Assembly (NCBI GenBank): GCA_031551355.1
Contig: JAVBNT010000039.1
Coordinates: 1 to 60,581 of the forward strand
DNA: 60,581 nt
Origin: JAVBNT01 sp031551355
GTDB taxonomy: Bacteria; Vulcanimicrobiota; CADAWZ01
Direction of reading: 5' to 3'
Shown: positions 26,975-35,697 of the stretch, piece by piece
How the letters are laid out: the number at the start of each line of letters is the position of its first letter
How positions within the stretch are numbered: the first letter of the stretch is position 1
The notes under the pieces: model-generated
Told to the model about the DNA's origin: nothing
The model's database searches: none
Seen by the model: the letters and a program-made list of their open reading frames with translations, nothing else
Position numbers and translations under genes: made by a program

Positions 26975-27180
26975 AATTTTGCTTTAAAAGAGAGGAATAT
27001 CATAAAAAATGATTTAATATTAATAAAATCAGCAAAACATTTACCCCCGCTTATAATATCTTCTGTAAAATTTTACATATATCAACAAAGAACCGTCATT
27101 CGAAGAAAAAGATTTTGTTATTCCTCACAACTTAAGTCACTCTTTATCACCAATGCATCAACAATATTCCCGAAATAAAA
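26975..27180 (+). repeat. ~220-bp dispersed repeat, copy B
   Basis: The counterpart of 19215-19440, about 70 bases upstream of the gene at 27251. Blocks such as AATAAAATCAGCAAA, TATAATATCTTCTGT and ACATATATCAACAAAG recur in order with point differences and indels. No open frame is shared between the copies. Confidence 0.65.
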
Positions 27181-27250
27181 CACATACCTGTTGTAAAGAA
27201 ACTCAGGTAAGTATATAAGGGTGTTTTTAATAAATTGGGAGGAGTAATAT

Positions 27251-27874
27251 ATGGCCAAACCAACCCCGGAACAATTAAGGCGCCTTGAAAATTTAGAGGC
27301 AATGTTACAAAGGGGGACAATTAAACCGGAAAACTTTGAAGAGGCACGGCAGAACATTCTCGGAGAAAAATCACCCAGGAAATTAACTTTACTGCTCGGA
27401 TTTACGATTGTTTTTTGTATTGGATTTTTCTTTATTATGATCCTCGGCGGAATTTTAACACCGGCAGGTAAACGCATAGAGATTGTTGCAGAGCCACAAT
27501 ACAAAACAAAAAAAGCAAGCCAAACAGCGACAAAGACACCGGAAGAAGCAGACCGTGACGCCAGAATGAAGGCAGACGAAGAAATGCTAAGAACGCTTAA
27601 AAAACAGGAATTACGGGAAAAAGCCCTGCAAGAAACCAAGCCTAATACAACCGAAAATGTTTTGGACGATCCGTCAAGAACGTTGGAAAAAACGAACAGC
27701 ACTTCAAATTATAACACGCCATATCAATCAGCAAAATCTACCGTTTATACAACAAGTTATGGAACAAAATATCATTTGATGAGTTGCAAACATATAAAAC
27801 GAAGCGGAACCGCGACGACCAAAGAAGATGCTATGAAAAGCGGGTTTTCCGCATGCAGCGATTGCAATCCTTGA
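27251..27874 (+). CDS. Membrane protein with C-terminal Cys-rich (Ada-like) domain
   Basis: 207 residues. A short cytoplasmic helical N-terminus (QLRRLENLEAMLQRGTIKPE, a SHOCT-like helix pair) is followed by one membrane segment (about residues 45-66). A charged, low-complexity linker comes next, then a small C-terminal domain TSYGTKYHLMSCKHIKRS...FSACSDCNP. That tail has the Y-H-x3-C...C-x2-C pattern of Ada metal-binding-like domains attached to many exported proteins. Probably a membrane-anchored zinc or nucleic-acid-binding module; function unknown. A GGGAGGAG site precedes the ATG. Confidence 0.75.
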   Translation: MAKPTPEQLRRLENLEAMLQRGTIKPENFEEARQNILGEKSPRKLTLLLGFTIVFCIGFFFIMILGGILTPAGKRIEIVAEPQYKTKKASQTATKTPEEADRDARMKADEEMLRTLKKQELREKALQETKPNTTENVLDDPSRTLEKTNSTSNYNTPYQSAKSTVYTTSYGTKYHLMSCKHIKRSGTATTKEDAMKSGFSACSDCNP

Positions 27875-28076
27875 AAAGAGTTCTATTCGGGTTGTTTTAT
27901 GTAAAATCAGGAAGAAACAAAGTTTCTATAGGCTCCAATAAACAGCATACATCTTATTTTACACATAGCAAGATTATCCTCATTAAATATCAATATAAAC
28001 ATATTAAATTCAGACCAAACCTTCGACAGGCTAAAGCCATGCCCGGCAGGCAAAATTAACGGAAAGGATAAAGTTA

Positions 28077-28451
28077 ATGGATGACCCTATCGTAATAATA
28101 TCTACTGTTGCAATGATTACAATAATGGTGTTTTTTTATTACATACCTGTAGGCTTACTTATTAACGCCTGGGCTTCAGGAGTCAGAGGAATTCGTATGA
28201 GGGATCTTATACGAATAAAACTAATGGATATTCCTCCGGAAAAAATCATCGAATGCATGATAAGAGCATTCCATGCAAACGTAACTATCACTCTAACAGA
28301 CCTGGAATCACACTTTTTAGCCGGAGGTTCCGTCGAAAAAGTAACCCAGGCGCTCATTCAGGCACAAAAATCCTGCATCGACTTAAATTTCAAAAAAGCA
28401 TGTGAAATAGCTCTGTCAGGGAAAGACGTGCTGAAAGAAATCGGTATCTAA
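28077..28451 (+). CDS. Truncated flotillin-like FloA (N-terminal part only)
   Basis: 124 residues. It matches the beginning of FloA (YqfA/PF12127 family): an N-terminal membrane segment (IISTVAMITIMVFFYYIPVG), then LINAWASGVRGIRM, PPEKIIECMIRAFHANVTIT, DLESHFLAGGSVEKVTQALI and the final IALSGKDVL. A normal FloA has about 330 residues with the rest of the SPFH domain and a coiled-coil tail; here the chain ends at a plain TAA. No continuation is visible in other frames downstream. It is either a domain-sized derivative or a remnant that still reads cleanly. A GGAAAGG site lies upstream of the ATG. Confidence 0.82.
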   Translation: MDDPIVIISTVAMITIMVFFYYIPVGLLINAWASGVRGIRMRDLIRIKLMDIPPEKIIECMIRAFHANVTITLTDLESHFLAGGSVEKVTQALIQAQKSCIDLNFKKACEIALSGKDVLKEIGI

Positions 28452-28494
28452 ATTAAGAAGAATACCAATCAAAAAAAACTATAATTCTATAACT

Positions 28495-28523
28495 TTGACA
28501 AACATTTTATGATGTGATAGGAT
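28495..28523 (+). promoter_or_regulatory. Candidate promoter for the 28587-29393 unit
   Basis: A perfect -35 TTGACA (28495-28500), a 17-nt spacer and TAGGAT (28518-28523), or alternatively TACAAT at 28523. It lies about 60 bases before the ATG at 28587. Confidence 0.6.
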
Positions 28524-28586
28524 ACAATGTACATACGCAAGTGTTGAACAAAAATTAATATAACTATGTATAGAAGGGGCAGTAAT

Positions 28587-28817
28587 ATGATCGCCGAAAT
28601 GCCGAACAGCTTTATTGAAAGACTGTTAAAAGACAAATACGGAATACAGTGTGACGGACAGAAATTCAAAGAAGATTTTGCCAAATGCATGGCAGAAAAT
28701 CACCTCCGGGAAAAGCGCTGGGTTGATTATGCTTTTGTAGCAGAAGGAAAGAAACTGACTATAAGGGTTGAAGTCGATTTTGATGAAGCAAAAGCAGTAA
28801 TACTAAACCTGAGCTAA
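28587..28817 (+). CDS. Small protein of unknown function
   Basis: 76 residues from ATG 28587, which has AGAAGGGG at good spacing. A start seven codons upstream also exists but overlaps the ribosome binding site. The protein is soluble and mixed alpha/beta (SFIERLLKDKYGIQ, then RWVDYAFVAEGKKLTIRVEV). No family recognised. It is followed after nine bases by an exported protein, suggesting a two-gene unit. Confidence 0.65.
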   Translation: MIAEMPNSFIERLLKDKYGIQCDGQKFKEDFAKCMAENHLREKRWVDYAFVAEGKKLTIRVEVDFDEAKAVILNLS

Positions 28818-28826
28818 AAGAAAAAT

Positions 28827-29393
28827 ATGAAAAGAATAATAATATCTCTTGTTGTCTTTTTTCTGACAGCCGCTGCCGCCGCCGTTGCAACTCCATATTA
28901 TCCGGGCGGAGTGCCTTCCATAGGCCCGTTAAAAGGCGGCAATACCTTTTGGGGCAGAACCGATGACGGCAAGTATTTTGAAGGAACGGGTTATTACGCC
29001 AACTACGAAATAAAACTCCCTAACAAAGAAATATTATTTTTAGATATCAATGCAAGAACCACCAACTATCAGGAACGGGGAACTGAATCATCTCACAGTT
29101 TCAGTATACGCAAAGGGGTTAAAAATTTTTCCGGCAAATTCAATCTTTGTATCTTAAACCCCGGCGAAGAGGTCATAAAAAAACAGTATGAAGGCAAATT
29201 AAATATTCCGGAAACAGGTAGCTACTTCACTAATTACCAACCTTTCGACTTTAAAAAAGTGCAAAAAAATGCCAAGATTGCTCTGGAACTGCTGCTGAAT
29301 AATGGAAAAACAGTTCACATACCAATTGATAACAAAACATCAGAAGAATGGATTTTTATCGCCCGTCAATTTCCTGGCACAGACAAAGGTTAA
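28827..29393 (+). CDS. Exported beta-rich protein, unknown function
   Basis: 188 residues with a signal peptide (MKRIIISLVVFFLTAAAAAV, cleavage near VATPY). The mature part is Tyr/Asn/Gly-rich and largely beta-strand in character (YYANYEIKLPNKEILFLDIN, FSGKFNLCILNPGEEVIKK). Probably periplasmic or secreted. No known domain could be recognised. Confidence 0.72.
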   Translation: MKRIIISLVVFFLTAAAAAVATPYYPGGVPSIGPLKGGNTFWGRTDDGKYFEGTGYYANYEIKLPNKEILFLDINARTTNYQERGTESSHSFSIRKGVKNFSGKFNLCILNPGEEVIKKQYEGKLNIPETGSYFTNYQPFDFKKVQKNAKIALELLLNNGKTVHIPIDNKTSEEWIFIARQFPGTDKG

Positions 29394-29469
29394 GAATATG
29401 TAATTTTGCATGCTTAAACTTATCGGCTACTATAATAATACTGTTCCACGGAACGCCACATTGCGCTCG

Positions 29470-29555
29470 CAATCTTCCATGCGGCGTAGCCGCACAACTA
29501 TAAATGAAAACATCCGTTGGGATGCCTGTCATTATTATGTTTTCATAACAATGAC
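29470..29555 (+). repeat. Dispersed hairpin repeat, copy 2
   Basis: Second copy of the 26864-26950 repeat, in the same orientation. Its 3' hairpin is better conserved: GTCATTATTATG pairs with CATAACAATGAC around four T. It lies between the exported protein and the bidirectional terminator. Confidence 0.7.
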
Positions 29556-29630
29556 AACTTCTCTACTAGTGTTCAAGAATCTATAGAATTTGAATCATGC
29601 CGATTTTTTCCGGTTAATCTAAACCAAAAT

Positions 29631-29670
29631 AAAAATCCCGTCTCATTATTTGAGACGGGATTTTTATTTT
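29631..29670. terminator. Bidirectional terminator
   Basis: AAAAATCCCGTCTCA (29631-29645) pairs perfectly with TGAGACGGGATTTTT (29651-29665). T-runs stand on both strands, so it can serve both the plus-strand exported protein and the minus-strand M15 peptidase. Confidence 0.9.
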
Positions 29671-29702
29671 GATTATGCCCGCAAAGACGGAAGAGCTATT
29701 GC

Positions 29703-31421
29703 TTAATATCCGGTCGCAAACTGGAAATGCATCGGATCTCCGGGCAGGTTATAGAATCCATATTTTTCAAAGACATTCGCCAGTTTCTGCTGGCCTGCAG
29801 TTGGTTTCTGTCCTTTCCTCATCGGATTTTCTGCCGCATTAACATCAAACCCAATGCCCCATGCATGAATGCTCTTGGAACTGCCGCCGCGTTTATTACG
29901 GTTATTGTAGGAACCGTCAAAACTCTTTATCTCTCCAGACAGCCCCTCATCCTTTATTTCCTGGAAAGCGGCCTTCATACGGTCGGCAACATCCTTATGG
30001 CAGGTCACTTTGATATTTTTCCCATTGGGACCGGCAGGCATTTCAACTGTAACCTGATTTTTGCCGGGCTGACCAAATTTTTCTTTTATCTCTTTAAGAC
30101 CGTGAGGCCTGCCTTCCGCACTATATTTGCCGTCTCCCAACTCTTCAAGCTTTTTAAGCCGTTCTTCAAGCTTCGTTTTTTCGGCTTTTAAAGTTTCCTG
30201 TTTTTTCTCAAGCTCGGTTACCTCTTGCTTGGCTTTTTCAAGTTCCGGCTTCTTGGTCTGCAATTTCTTGTTATTTTCATCTAACTCTTTTTGTTTTTGC
30301 TGTTCGGTTTCTTTTTCTTTTTTAAGCTCTTCCTGCTTCTTGGTTTTGTCTTCTTTTATCTTGTTAAGCTCGGACTCAAATTTCTCAGGACTACCGGTTG
30401 GTTTGCCGTTTTCATCTTTTTTGTTCTTCTCGGCTTCAAGCTTTTGCTGGCATTCTTTTTCCTTCGTATCCAACTGAGAAACTTCACCGTTAATCTTGGT
30501 CTGCTGACTCTTGGACTTGTCTACCTCTCCCTTAATCTTAGTGCTGTCACCCTCCAACTGTTTAACTTCATTCTCAAGTGTACTCTGCTTAGATTTGGCA
30601 GGACTGAGCTGAGCTTCAACCTGGCTCTGAGCCTGGGTATTTTCTTCAATTTTTTTCTTAACCTGATCTTTTGACAAAGCGGAAATATCTTCGGACCCGG
30701 AAGTATCCTTACCGCCGTTTACGCCGCTGTTTCCGGCAGCTCCTTTACCGGCCGAAGGGGAACCGGAATTACCGGCAGCAGGACTGCCGCCGTTATTGCC
30801 GGATGTTGGACAACCATCACCGCCGGACGTCGGGCAGCCACCTCCACCCGAAGGAGTTCCTCCACCGCCACCGCCCGAAGGTATGCCACCGCCTCCGCCG
30901 CCGGAAGGAATACCGCCGCCACCGGAAGGAGCCCCACCGCCGCTACCGCCGGAAGGAGAACCGGCAGAACCCATCGGCAGATTTCCCAAAGGAGAACCGG
31001 AATTACCGGCAGGATTGCCGGTCTCTCCCTGCTGCTGCGTGGGATTCTTTCCCTGCTCGGCGCCAAAACCGTTTTGTTTCTGCATTTCTTCCATCATTTT
31101 CATAAGCATCATCATCATATTTTGCTGATTCTGCTGCATCATTTCCATCATTCCGCCGAACATACTGCCAGCAGGAGTAGTCGCTCCGCCAAAACCGGGA
31201 ACCATCCCAAAGCCGTCAGACATAGCGGAATTAGAAGACGTCCCTCCGAACTGACCGTTTAGCCCCTGAAACTTATCTCCAGGATCAGACGATATATTTG
31301 CCATATCCATAGGCAAACCAATACCCGCAACGGAACCGGACTGCATCATACCACCCGTAGGGGCAACACTCATTGGAGCGGCAACATTTCCACCCGGCTG
31401 AAATCCTCCGACTATACTCAT
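29703..31421 (-). CDS. M15-family peptidase with Met-rich, Gly-rich and coiled-coil regions
   Basis: 572 residues; GGGAGG precedes the ATG. Order of regions: a Gly/Met-rich N-terminus with MMEMMQQNQQNMMMMLMKMM (about 90-115); a Gly/Ser/Pro region with imperfect GGGGIPSGGGG-type repeats (about 150-230); a Lys/Glu/Gln coiled coil (about 250-425); and a C-terminal VanY/M15-like domain with SIHAWGIGFDVN (His and Asp zinc ligands) and PMHFQF (final His). M15C enzymes cleave peptide cross-links or L-Ala-D-Glu bonds of peptidoglycan. No signal peptide is visible, which is unusual for a wall hydrolase and could imply non-classical export or phage-like lysis. Confidence 0.85.
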   Translation of the reverse strand: MSIVGGFQPGGNVAAPMSVAPTGGMMQSGSVAGIGLPMDMANISSDPGDKFQGLNGQFGGTSSNSAMSDGFGMVPGFGGATTPAGSMFGGMMEMMQQNQQNMMMMLMKMMEEMQKQNGFGAEQGKNPTQQQGETGNPAGNSGSPLGNLPMGSAGSPSGGSGGGAPSGGGGIPSGGGGGGIPSGGGGGGTPSGGGGCPTSGGDGCPTSGNNGGSPAAGNSGSPSAGKGAAGNSGVNGGKDTSGSEDISALSKDQVKKKIEENTQAQSQVEAQLSPAKSKQSTLENEVKQLEGDSTKIKGEVDKSKSQQTKINGEVSQLDTKEKECQQKLEAEKNKKDENGKPTGSPEKFESELNKIKEDKTKKQEELKKEKETEQQKQKELDENNKKLQTKKPELEKAKQEVTELEKKQETLKAEKTKLEERLKKLEELGDGKYSAEGRPHGLKEIKEKFGQPGKNQVTVEMPAGPNGKNIKVTCHKDVADRMKAAFQEIKDEGLSGEIKSFDGSYNNRNKRGGSSKSIHAWGIGFDVNAAENPMRKGQKPTAGQQKLANVFEKYGFYNLPGDPMHFQFATGY

Positions 31422-31806
31422 AAAAAATCCTCCCTTAATAAAAATGAGCTAAATTTAAAGTATACTCAATATCTACATTGTAACCCCTATCACAGAACTT
31501 AAAAAGATCGAAAATGTTGGCAATTAGTTAAAAATGTTAAAAAAATACATTATTTAAAGACAATTTCGTAACAAAATTAAAACATATTATACGGATCAAC
31601 AATTTAACACATACGAAACATATAAAAAAGCATTGTCATGAAACATAAATCAAAAATACTATCAATTTCCCTCAAAGGATTTTTATAGAAAAGATTAAAT
31701 TAATCAACAACATCCATATACATACCATATTGCGATTGACATATATCATTTAAAATACTCACCTGAGCACATAAAAACAAAAAAAATACCGCGGAGAATC
31801 ACAACC
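31422..31806. other. AT-rich divergent intergenic region
   Basis: 385 bases between the M15 gene (minus) and the zinc-ribbon membrane protein (plus). Strongly AT-rich, with no repeat or hairpin that stands out. It must carry the promoters of both genes, but I could not single out a convincing pair of boxes. Confidence 0.5.
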
Positions 31807-33144
31807 ATGAAAGTTAAATGCGAAAAGTGCAATATTTACTCTGAAATCGCAAATGATACTATCAATGAAAATCAAAAAACAAATTGCCCCAACTGCAGTA
31901 ATGAATACAATTTTGAAGAATCACGCAAAATACTAAAAAACAGCGGATTAAACGTATTAAAAAACAATAATATAGAAGAAAATGGAAATGAATTAATTAT
32001 AAAAAGAAAAGAAGTGGACAGCAAACAAATATTTGCGCATCTGCTCATACTTGTATTTTTTGGACTTTTTTTGGGTATATTCATCAACAGCGAAATACAA
32101 ACCAATTTACTTGTGGCAAATGCATCGCCAAATTCGATATTACGCTATGGCCACTCACCCACAATTATCAAGCTGTACATGCTGCCAATTTTTGCCGGTA
32201 TCCTCTTCTATCTTTATTTGCTTACTGCTGAATTGACAAACAAAAAAACAATAAAAAAAGAACATAATACCGTATCATTAAAATACGGCCCCCTGCCATA
32301 TAAATTAAAGGCAAAAAAAATAAATATTGAAGATATTAAAAATATTGAAATAATACACCCTGATGAAAATATAAAAAAAGAAAAAAAATTCAACATATCG
32401 CTTACCTTAAAAAATCAGGAAAAAGTAAATATTTTTGAATGCTGCAGCGATATATATGAAGCAATATCTCTGGAAAACAAAATTAAAGAGCATCTGAACA
32501 TTGATGACAACCGCAAAAATGATGCTCCCTGGAACATATGCACAAAACAAAGCAACGGCAGTTTGCAGATTGAAACAGAAAAAAGACCATTTTTTAAGAC
32601 ATATTCAAAAAATATTACCACAATTTCAATGTATATCCTATGCTCGACTCCTCTGGCAGTATCCCTAATCGAGAGTAGCTTAAATGCATACCTGCGAGCC
32701 GGATTTTATTTAATACTGGCATTTGCGGTTTTTATATCAATGGCGGTTATATTTATACTTGCATCACTGTCCATAACGGAGATTTGGTATTTGTCGCTTA
32801 TCGCTGAAATTGATGAAAATTCCCTGTCTCTAAAATATTCACCTCTGGCTGCAGTATGGAAGAAAAAAATAAATATAAACGATATAAAAAACATTTTCAT
32901 ACGTCAGGAAAAAAGATTTCCGGTGAAAAAAGAAACCGATAAAAATATTAGCATTATAAATTATAACCCCCTTAATCCCTTTAATAAAATTGAAGATCTC
33001 GATACATTTTTCATAATCGAACTTAAAGACGGCAAAACCCTGAAAATATACACGCCGATAAAAGACAGCTCTTTGCTGGTCTATATTTCCAACAGCATAA
33101 AGAAATTCATCGGAATTCCCGCTGCCGCGGCGGAAAATACATAA
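31807..33144 (+). CDS. Zinc-ribbon membrane protein with duplicated PH-like module
   Basis: 445 residues. An N-terminal zinc ribbon (CEKC at 5-8, CPNC at 27-30) is followed by two membrane segments (about 78-98 and 120-143), a beta-rich module (SLKYGPLPYKLKAKKINIED onward), two to three more membrane segments (about 270-340) and a second similar module (SLKYSPLAAVWKKKININD onward). The two halves therefore look like an internal duplication. The modules resemble bacterial PH domains placed next to membrane anchors. Function unknown. The gene is more AT-rich than its neighbours. Confidence 0.72.
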   Translation: MKVKCEKCNIYSEIANDTINENQKTNCPNCSNEYNFEESRKILKNSGLNVLKNNNIEENGNELIIKRKEVDSKQIFAHLLILVFFGLFLGIFINSEIQTNLLVANASPNSILRYGHSPTIIKLYMLPIFAGILFYLYLLTAELTNKKTIKKEHNTVSLKYGPLPYKLKAKKINIEDIKNIEIIHPDENIKKEKKFNISLTLKNQEKVNIFECCSDIYEAISLENKIKEHLNIDDNRKNDAPWNICTKQSNGSLQIETEKRPFFKTYSKNITTISMYILCSTPLAVSLIESSLNAYLRAGFYLILAFAVFISMAVIFILASLSITEIWYLSLIAEIDENSLSLKYSPLAAVWKKKININDIKNIFIRQEKRFPVKKETDKNISIINYNPLNPFNKIEDLDTFFIIELKDGKTLKIYTPIKDSSLLVYISNSIKKFIGIPAAAAENT

Positions 33145-33304
33145 AAGGTCTCAGCCCGGACGGATAGAATTGATAAAGCAGCGCCTTATCCGGTAATCGT
33201 TCAGCGGCACCGCTGCACTAATATATATAATGAGAGCGGCCGCTCAGAATGCCCTGGCATATTATATCAGCCAGAATAAACACATTTAATAAAAAGGGAA
33301 AGTT

Positions 33305-33739
33305 ATGCGTCATAAAATTTTATTTTTATTTGTTCTGCTCATTTCTATACATACGCCTGTTTTCGCAGAATACTCCTCAAGTAAAATAACGGCAGAATAC
33401 AAAGAGTGCGGATGTGAAAAAGAAAAATATACAATATATGTCGGATTAAACGACAAAAACACAAAAAAACAGGAGATAGCAGTGGAACAAGCTGAAGAAT
33501 TGATAAGAAACATCTGCCTGAAATACTGTGATGGGGTTACGGTTCTTAACGGCAGCGGTTACTACAAACATGACGACGGAACAACGGTCACCGAAAAGAC
33601 CGTTGTCGTAATTCTTTTTCTGCCGGACGACAAAGCATTAAATTCCATTTGCGATGAAATATGCAGCAGGCTGAATCAGGAATCGGTTCTGCTTGAAAAA
33701 CAGAAAACTTCATATACCTTCCACCATAACAGTCATTAA
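33305..33739 (+). CDS. Small exported protein, DUF3574-like
   Basis: 144 residues with a signal peptide (MRHKILFLFVLLISIHTPVF, cleavage near AEYSS). The mature part has KYTIYVGLNDKNTKKQEI, ICLKYCDGVTVLNGSGYY and VVVILFLPDD, a pattern like DUF3574 or related ferredoxin-like small exported proteins. The family match is tentative. An AAGGGAAAG site precedes the ATG. The ~300 bases after it show no gene or clear structure. Confidence 0.65.
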   Translation: MRHKILFLFVLLISIHTPVFAEYSSSKITAEYKECGCEKEKYTIYVGLNDKNTKKQEIAVEQAEELIRNICLKYCDGVTVLNGSGYYKHDDGTTVTEKTVVVILFLPDDKALNSICDEICSRLNQESVLLEKQKTSYTFHHNSH

Positions 33740-34044
33740 AACGTTATCGTTATGTCAAAAAACAACACTCATTTCAGCCTAACCTCTCCGGATACCAGTC
33801 TCTGCCGGTATGACATCATTATAATCTGCTACTTATTTCTTTATGCAGAGACATAAACCTTAAACCGCAAAAACATGACTCGGTTAAGGAATCACCAAAA
33901 ACCGGCAATAATTGAAAAATGAAGGAAGAACCCGGGATTAGGGATAAAGATTATGTGTGCCGCCGTAAACAGTAATTTTTACAGAGAATAAAACGGACAA
34001 GCGGCAAAAAAACAATTTATCAGAAACAATAAGGAGTTTATAAA

Positions 34045-35502
34045 ATGCTTCGAATAATCTGTCTAATCACCGTCATGCTGATTCTTATCTCTTCCCTGCC
34101 GTCAACGGCACAGGCAAGCCCATATCTATACGGCGGCAATAATAACGATGAATCGAGATGTATAATTGCGACAAAAGACGGCAATCTGGCCATGGCAGCT
34201 ATCGTCAGCTCCAAAGACGGAGATTTTTTGAACAATAAACTGATTGGCGGTACTGCCCTCTGGGTCTGCAAAATTAATCCGGCAAACGGAGAACCTTTAT
34301 TCAGCCAGTTTTACGGACACGGTACAGGCACCAAAGCATATGACATCATCGAAACCAGAGACGGTTGTCTGGCTGTTGCCGGCAGAATAGGAGAAGCCGA
34401 TAGAGAATCAACCGGAGATTTAAAAGGCAAGGAAAATATTTTCCGCGGAGTCTGGGTCTTAAAGATAAATCCGGATCCGGATAAGGATAAACAACGCCTG
34501 GAAACAATCGTTTTCAGCCAGTGCTATGGCGGCACGAGTGAAAACATAATGTATAAAATAATAGAAACTCGTGACGGATGTCTGGCCCTTGCGGGAGAAA
34601 CGTTCTCGCAGGACGGAGATCTGGCCGGAGTAAAAACAACCAAATCCGAGAATGATTTATGGGTATTAAAGGTAAGGCCGGACAGTAGTATCAGCCGGAA
34701 GGAAACGATCGTTTTCAACCAGTGCTACGGCGGCAGCAATTCTGAAAGAGCGTTTGATATGATCGAATCAAAGGACGGGTATTTAAGCATAACCGGCTAT
34801 GCCGACTCGAAAGACGGGGATCTGACCGGATTAAAAAACAGTTACCACTATGACGTATGGCTGCTGAAAATAGACGCCAACGCAAAAAGTAAAAAAGAAA
34901 GTATCAAATTCAACCAGATTTACGGCGGAGACGGGCAAAATGAGGGCCACAGCATAGTAGAGACGCGTGACGGATATCTTACAATAGCCGCATTTGCCCG
35001 ATCCACCGGCGGCGATTTAAAAGGTAAAAAGAGTGACGACAGCGCCGATCTTTGGCTGTTAAAGATCGATACCAAGGCAAAAACACGCCAGGAATCAATA
35101 AAGTTCAGCCAATGCTACGGCGGCGGCAGGGAAGATAATATACAGTCAATCATCGAAACAAAAGACGGTAACCTGGCGCTTGCCGGGTGGACTGATTCCA
35201 AAGACAGAATGCTTGAAGGCAAAAGAAAAGGCGGCGGCAACGACTGGGACGTATGGGTGCTAAAAATAGAGTCCAAACAGGTCAAAGATCCCAAGACCGG
35301 CCGGATTTACTACAAGACCGGCGCGATTTTATCGAATCAGTGTTACGGCGGAACGGCCAATGAGAAAGCCTACCGTATTGTTCAGACAGCCGGCGGCAGC
35401 CTTTATTCAACAGGATGGACCGAGTCGGCAGACAAGGATTTTGCCGGTAAGAGGAAGGCTAGCCGTCCGGAGAACTGCGACATTTTTATTATAAAAAATT
35501 GA
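34045..35502 (+). CDS. Exported seven-repeat (beta-propeller-like) protein
   Basis: 485 residues with a signal peptide (LRIICLITVMLILISSLPST, cleavage near AQASP). Seven repeats of about 60-65 residues follow the pattern YGG-x5-D-x3-IIETKDGNLALAG, then SKDGDL-G-K and WVLKI. The count and strand pattern fit a seven-bladed propeller. Similar repeat proteins are widespread as secreted or surface proteins in several phyla, without enzymatic motifs. Probably extracellular or outer-surface binding. A GGAG site precedes the ATG. Confidence 0.78.
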   Translation: MLRIICLITVMLILISSLPSTAQASPYLYGGNNNDESRCIIATKDGNLAMAAIVSSKDGDFLNNKLIGGTALWVCKINPANGEPLFSQFYGHGTGTKAYDIIETRDGCLAVAGRIGEADRESTGDLKGKENIFRGVWVLKINPDPDKDKQRLETIVFSQCYGGTSENIMYKIIETRDGCLALAGETFSQDGDLAGVKTTKSENDLWVLKVRPDSSISRKETIVFNQCYGGSNSERAFDMIESKDGYLSITGYADSKDGDLTGLKNSYHYDVWLLKIDANAKSKKESIKFNQIYGGDGQNEGHSIVETRDGYLTIAAFARSTGGDLKGKKSDDSADLWLLKIDTKAKTRQESIKFSQCYGGGREDNIQSIIETKDGNLALAGWTDSKDRMLEGKRKGGGNDWDVWVLKIESKQVKDPKTGRIYYKTGAILSNQCYGGTANEKAYRIVQTAGGSLYSTGWTESADKDFAGKRKASRPENCDIFIIKN

Positions 35503-35697
35503 GCACCTGAAAACAGGTTGAGTAAAACAGACAAATCGGTCTAATCCGTATGTCCGTATAGTCAAAAACAAAATAGGAAGGATTGCTTTTCAAAAAAAAG
35601 AATATTTCTTACTCTGGATTGCATCAATACACATTATGATTTCACATTTAGTCATAAAAAATAAGGTATTCATGCAGGTTCAGGAAGGGAGCTACAA

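Noticed and set aside
26873..27178. Plus-strand open frame of 101 codons
   Set aside because: It is composed entirely of the two dispersed repeats before the 27251 gene; the other repeat copies do not keep this frame open.
30796..30970. Short tandem repeats resembling a CRISPR or VNTR array
   Set aside because: They encode GGGG-PSGGGG repeats within the M15 gene in frame; spacing is irregular and no spacers exist. No CRISPR array was seen in the window.
30127..31128. Several long plus-strand open frames opposite the M15 gene
   Set aside because: They are shadows of the repetitive, codon-biased minus-strand gene; translations are low-complexity (Phe/Ser/Leu or Pro-rich) without ribosome binding sites.
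35503..35697. Possible T-box leader of thrS
   Set aside because: No T-box sequence, specifier stem or antiterminator/terminator pair is readable in this 195-base gap.
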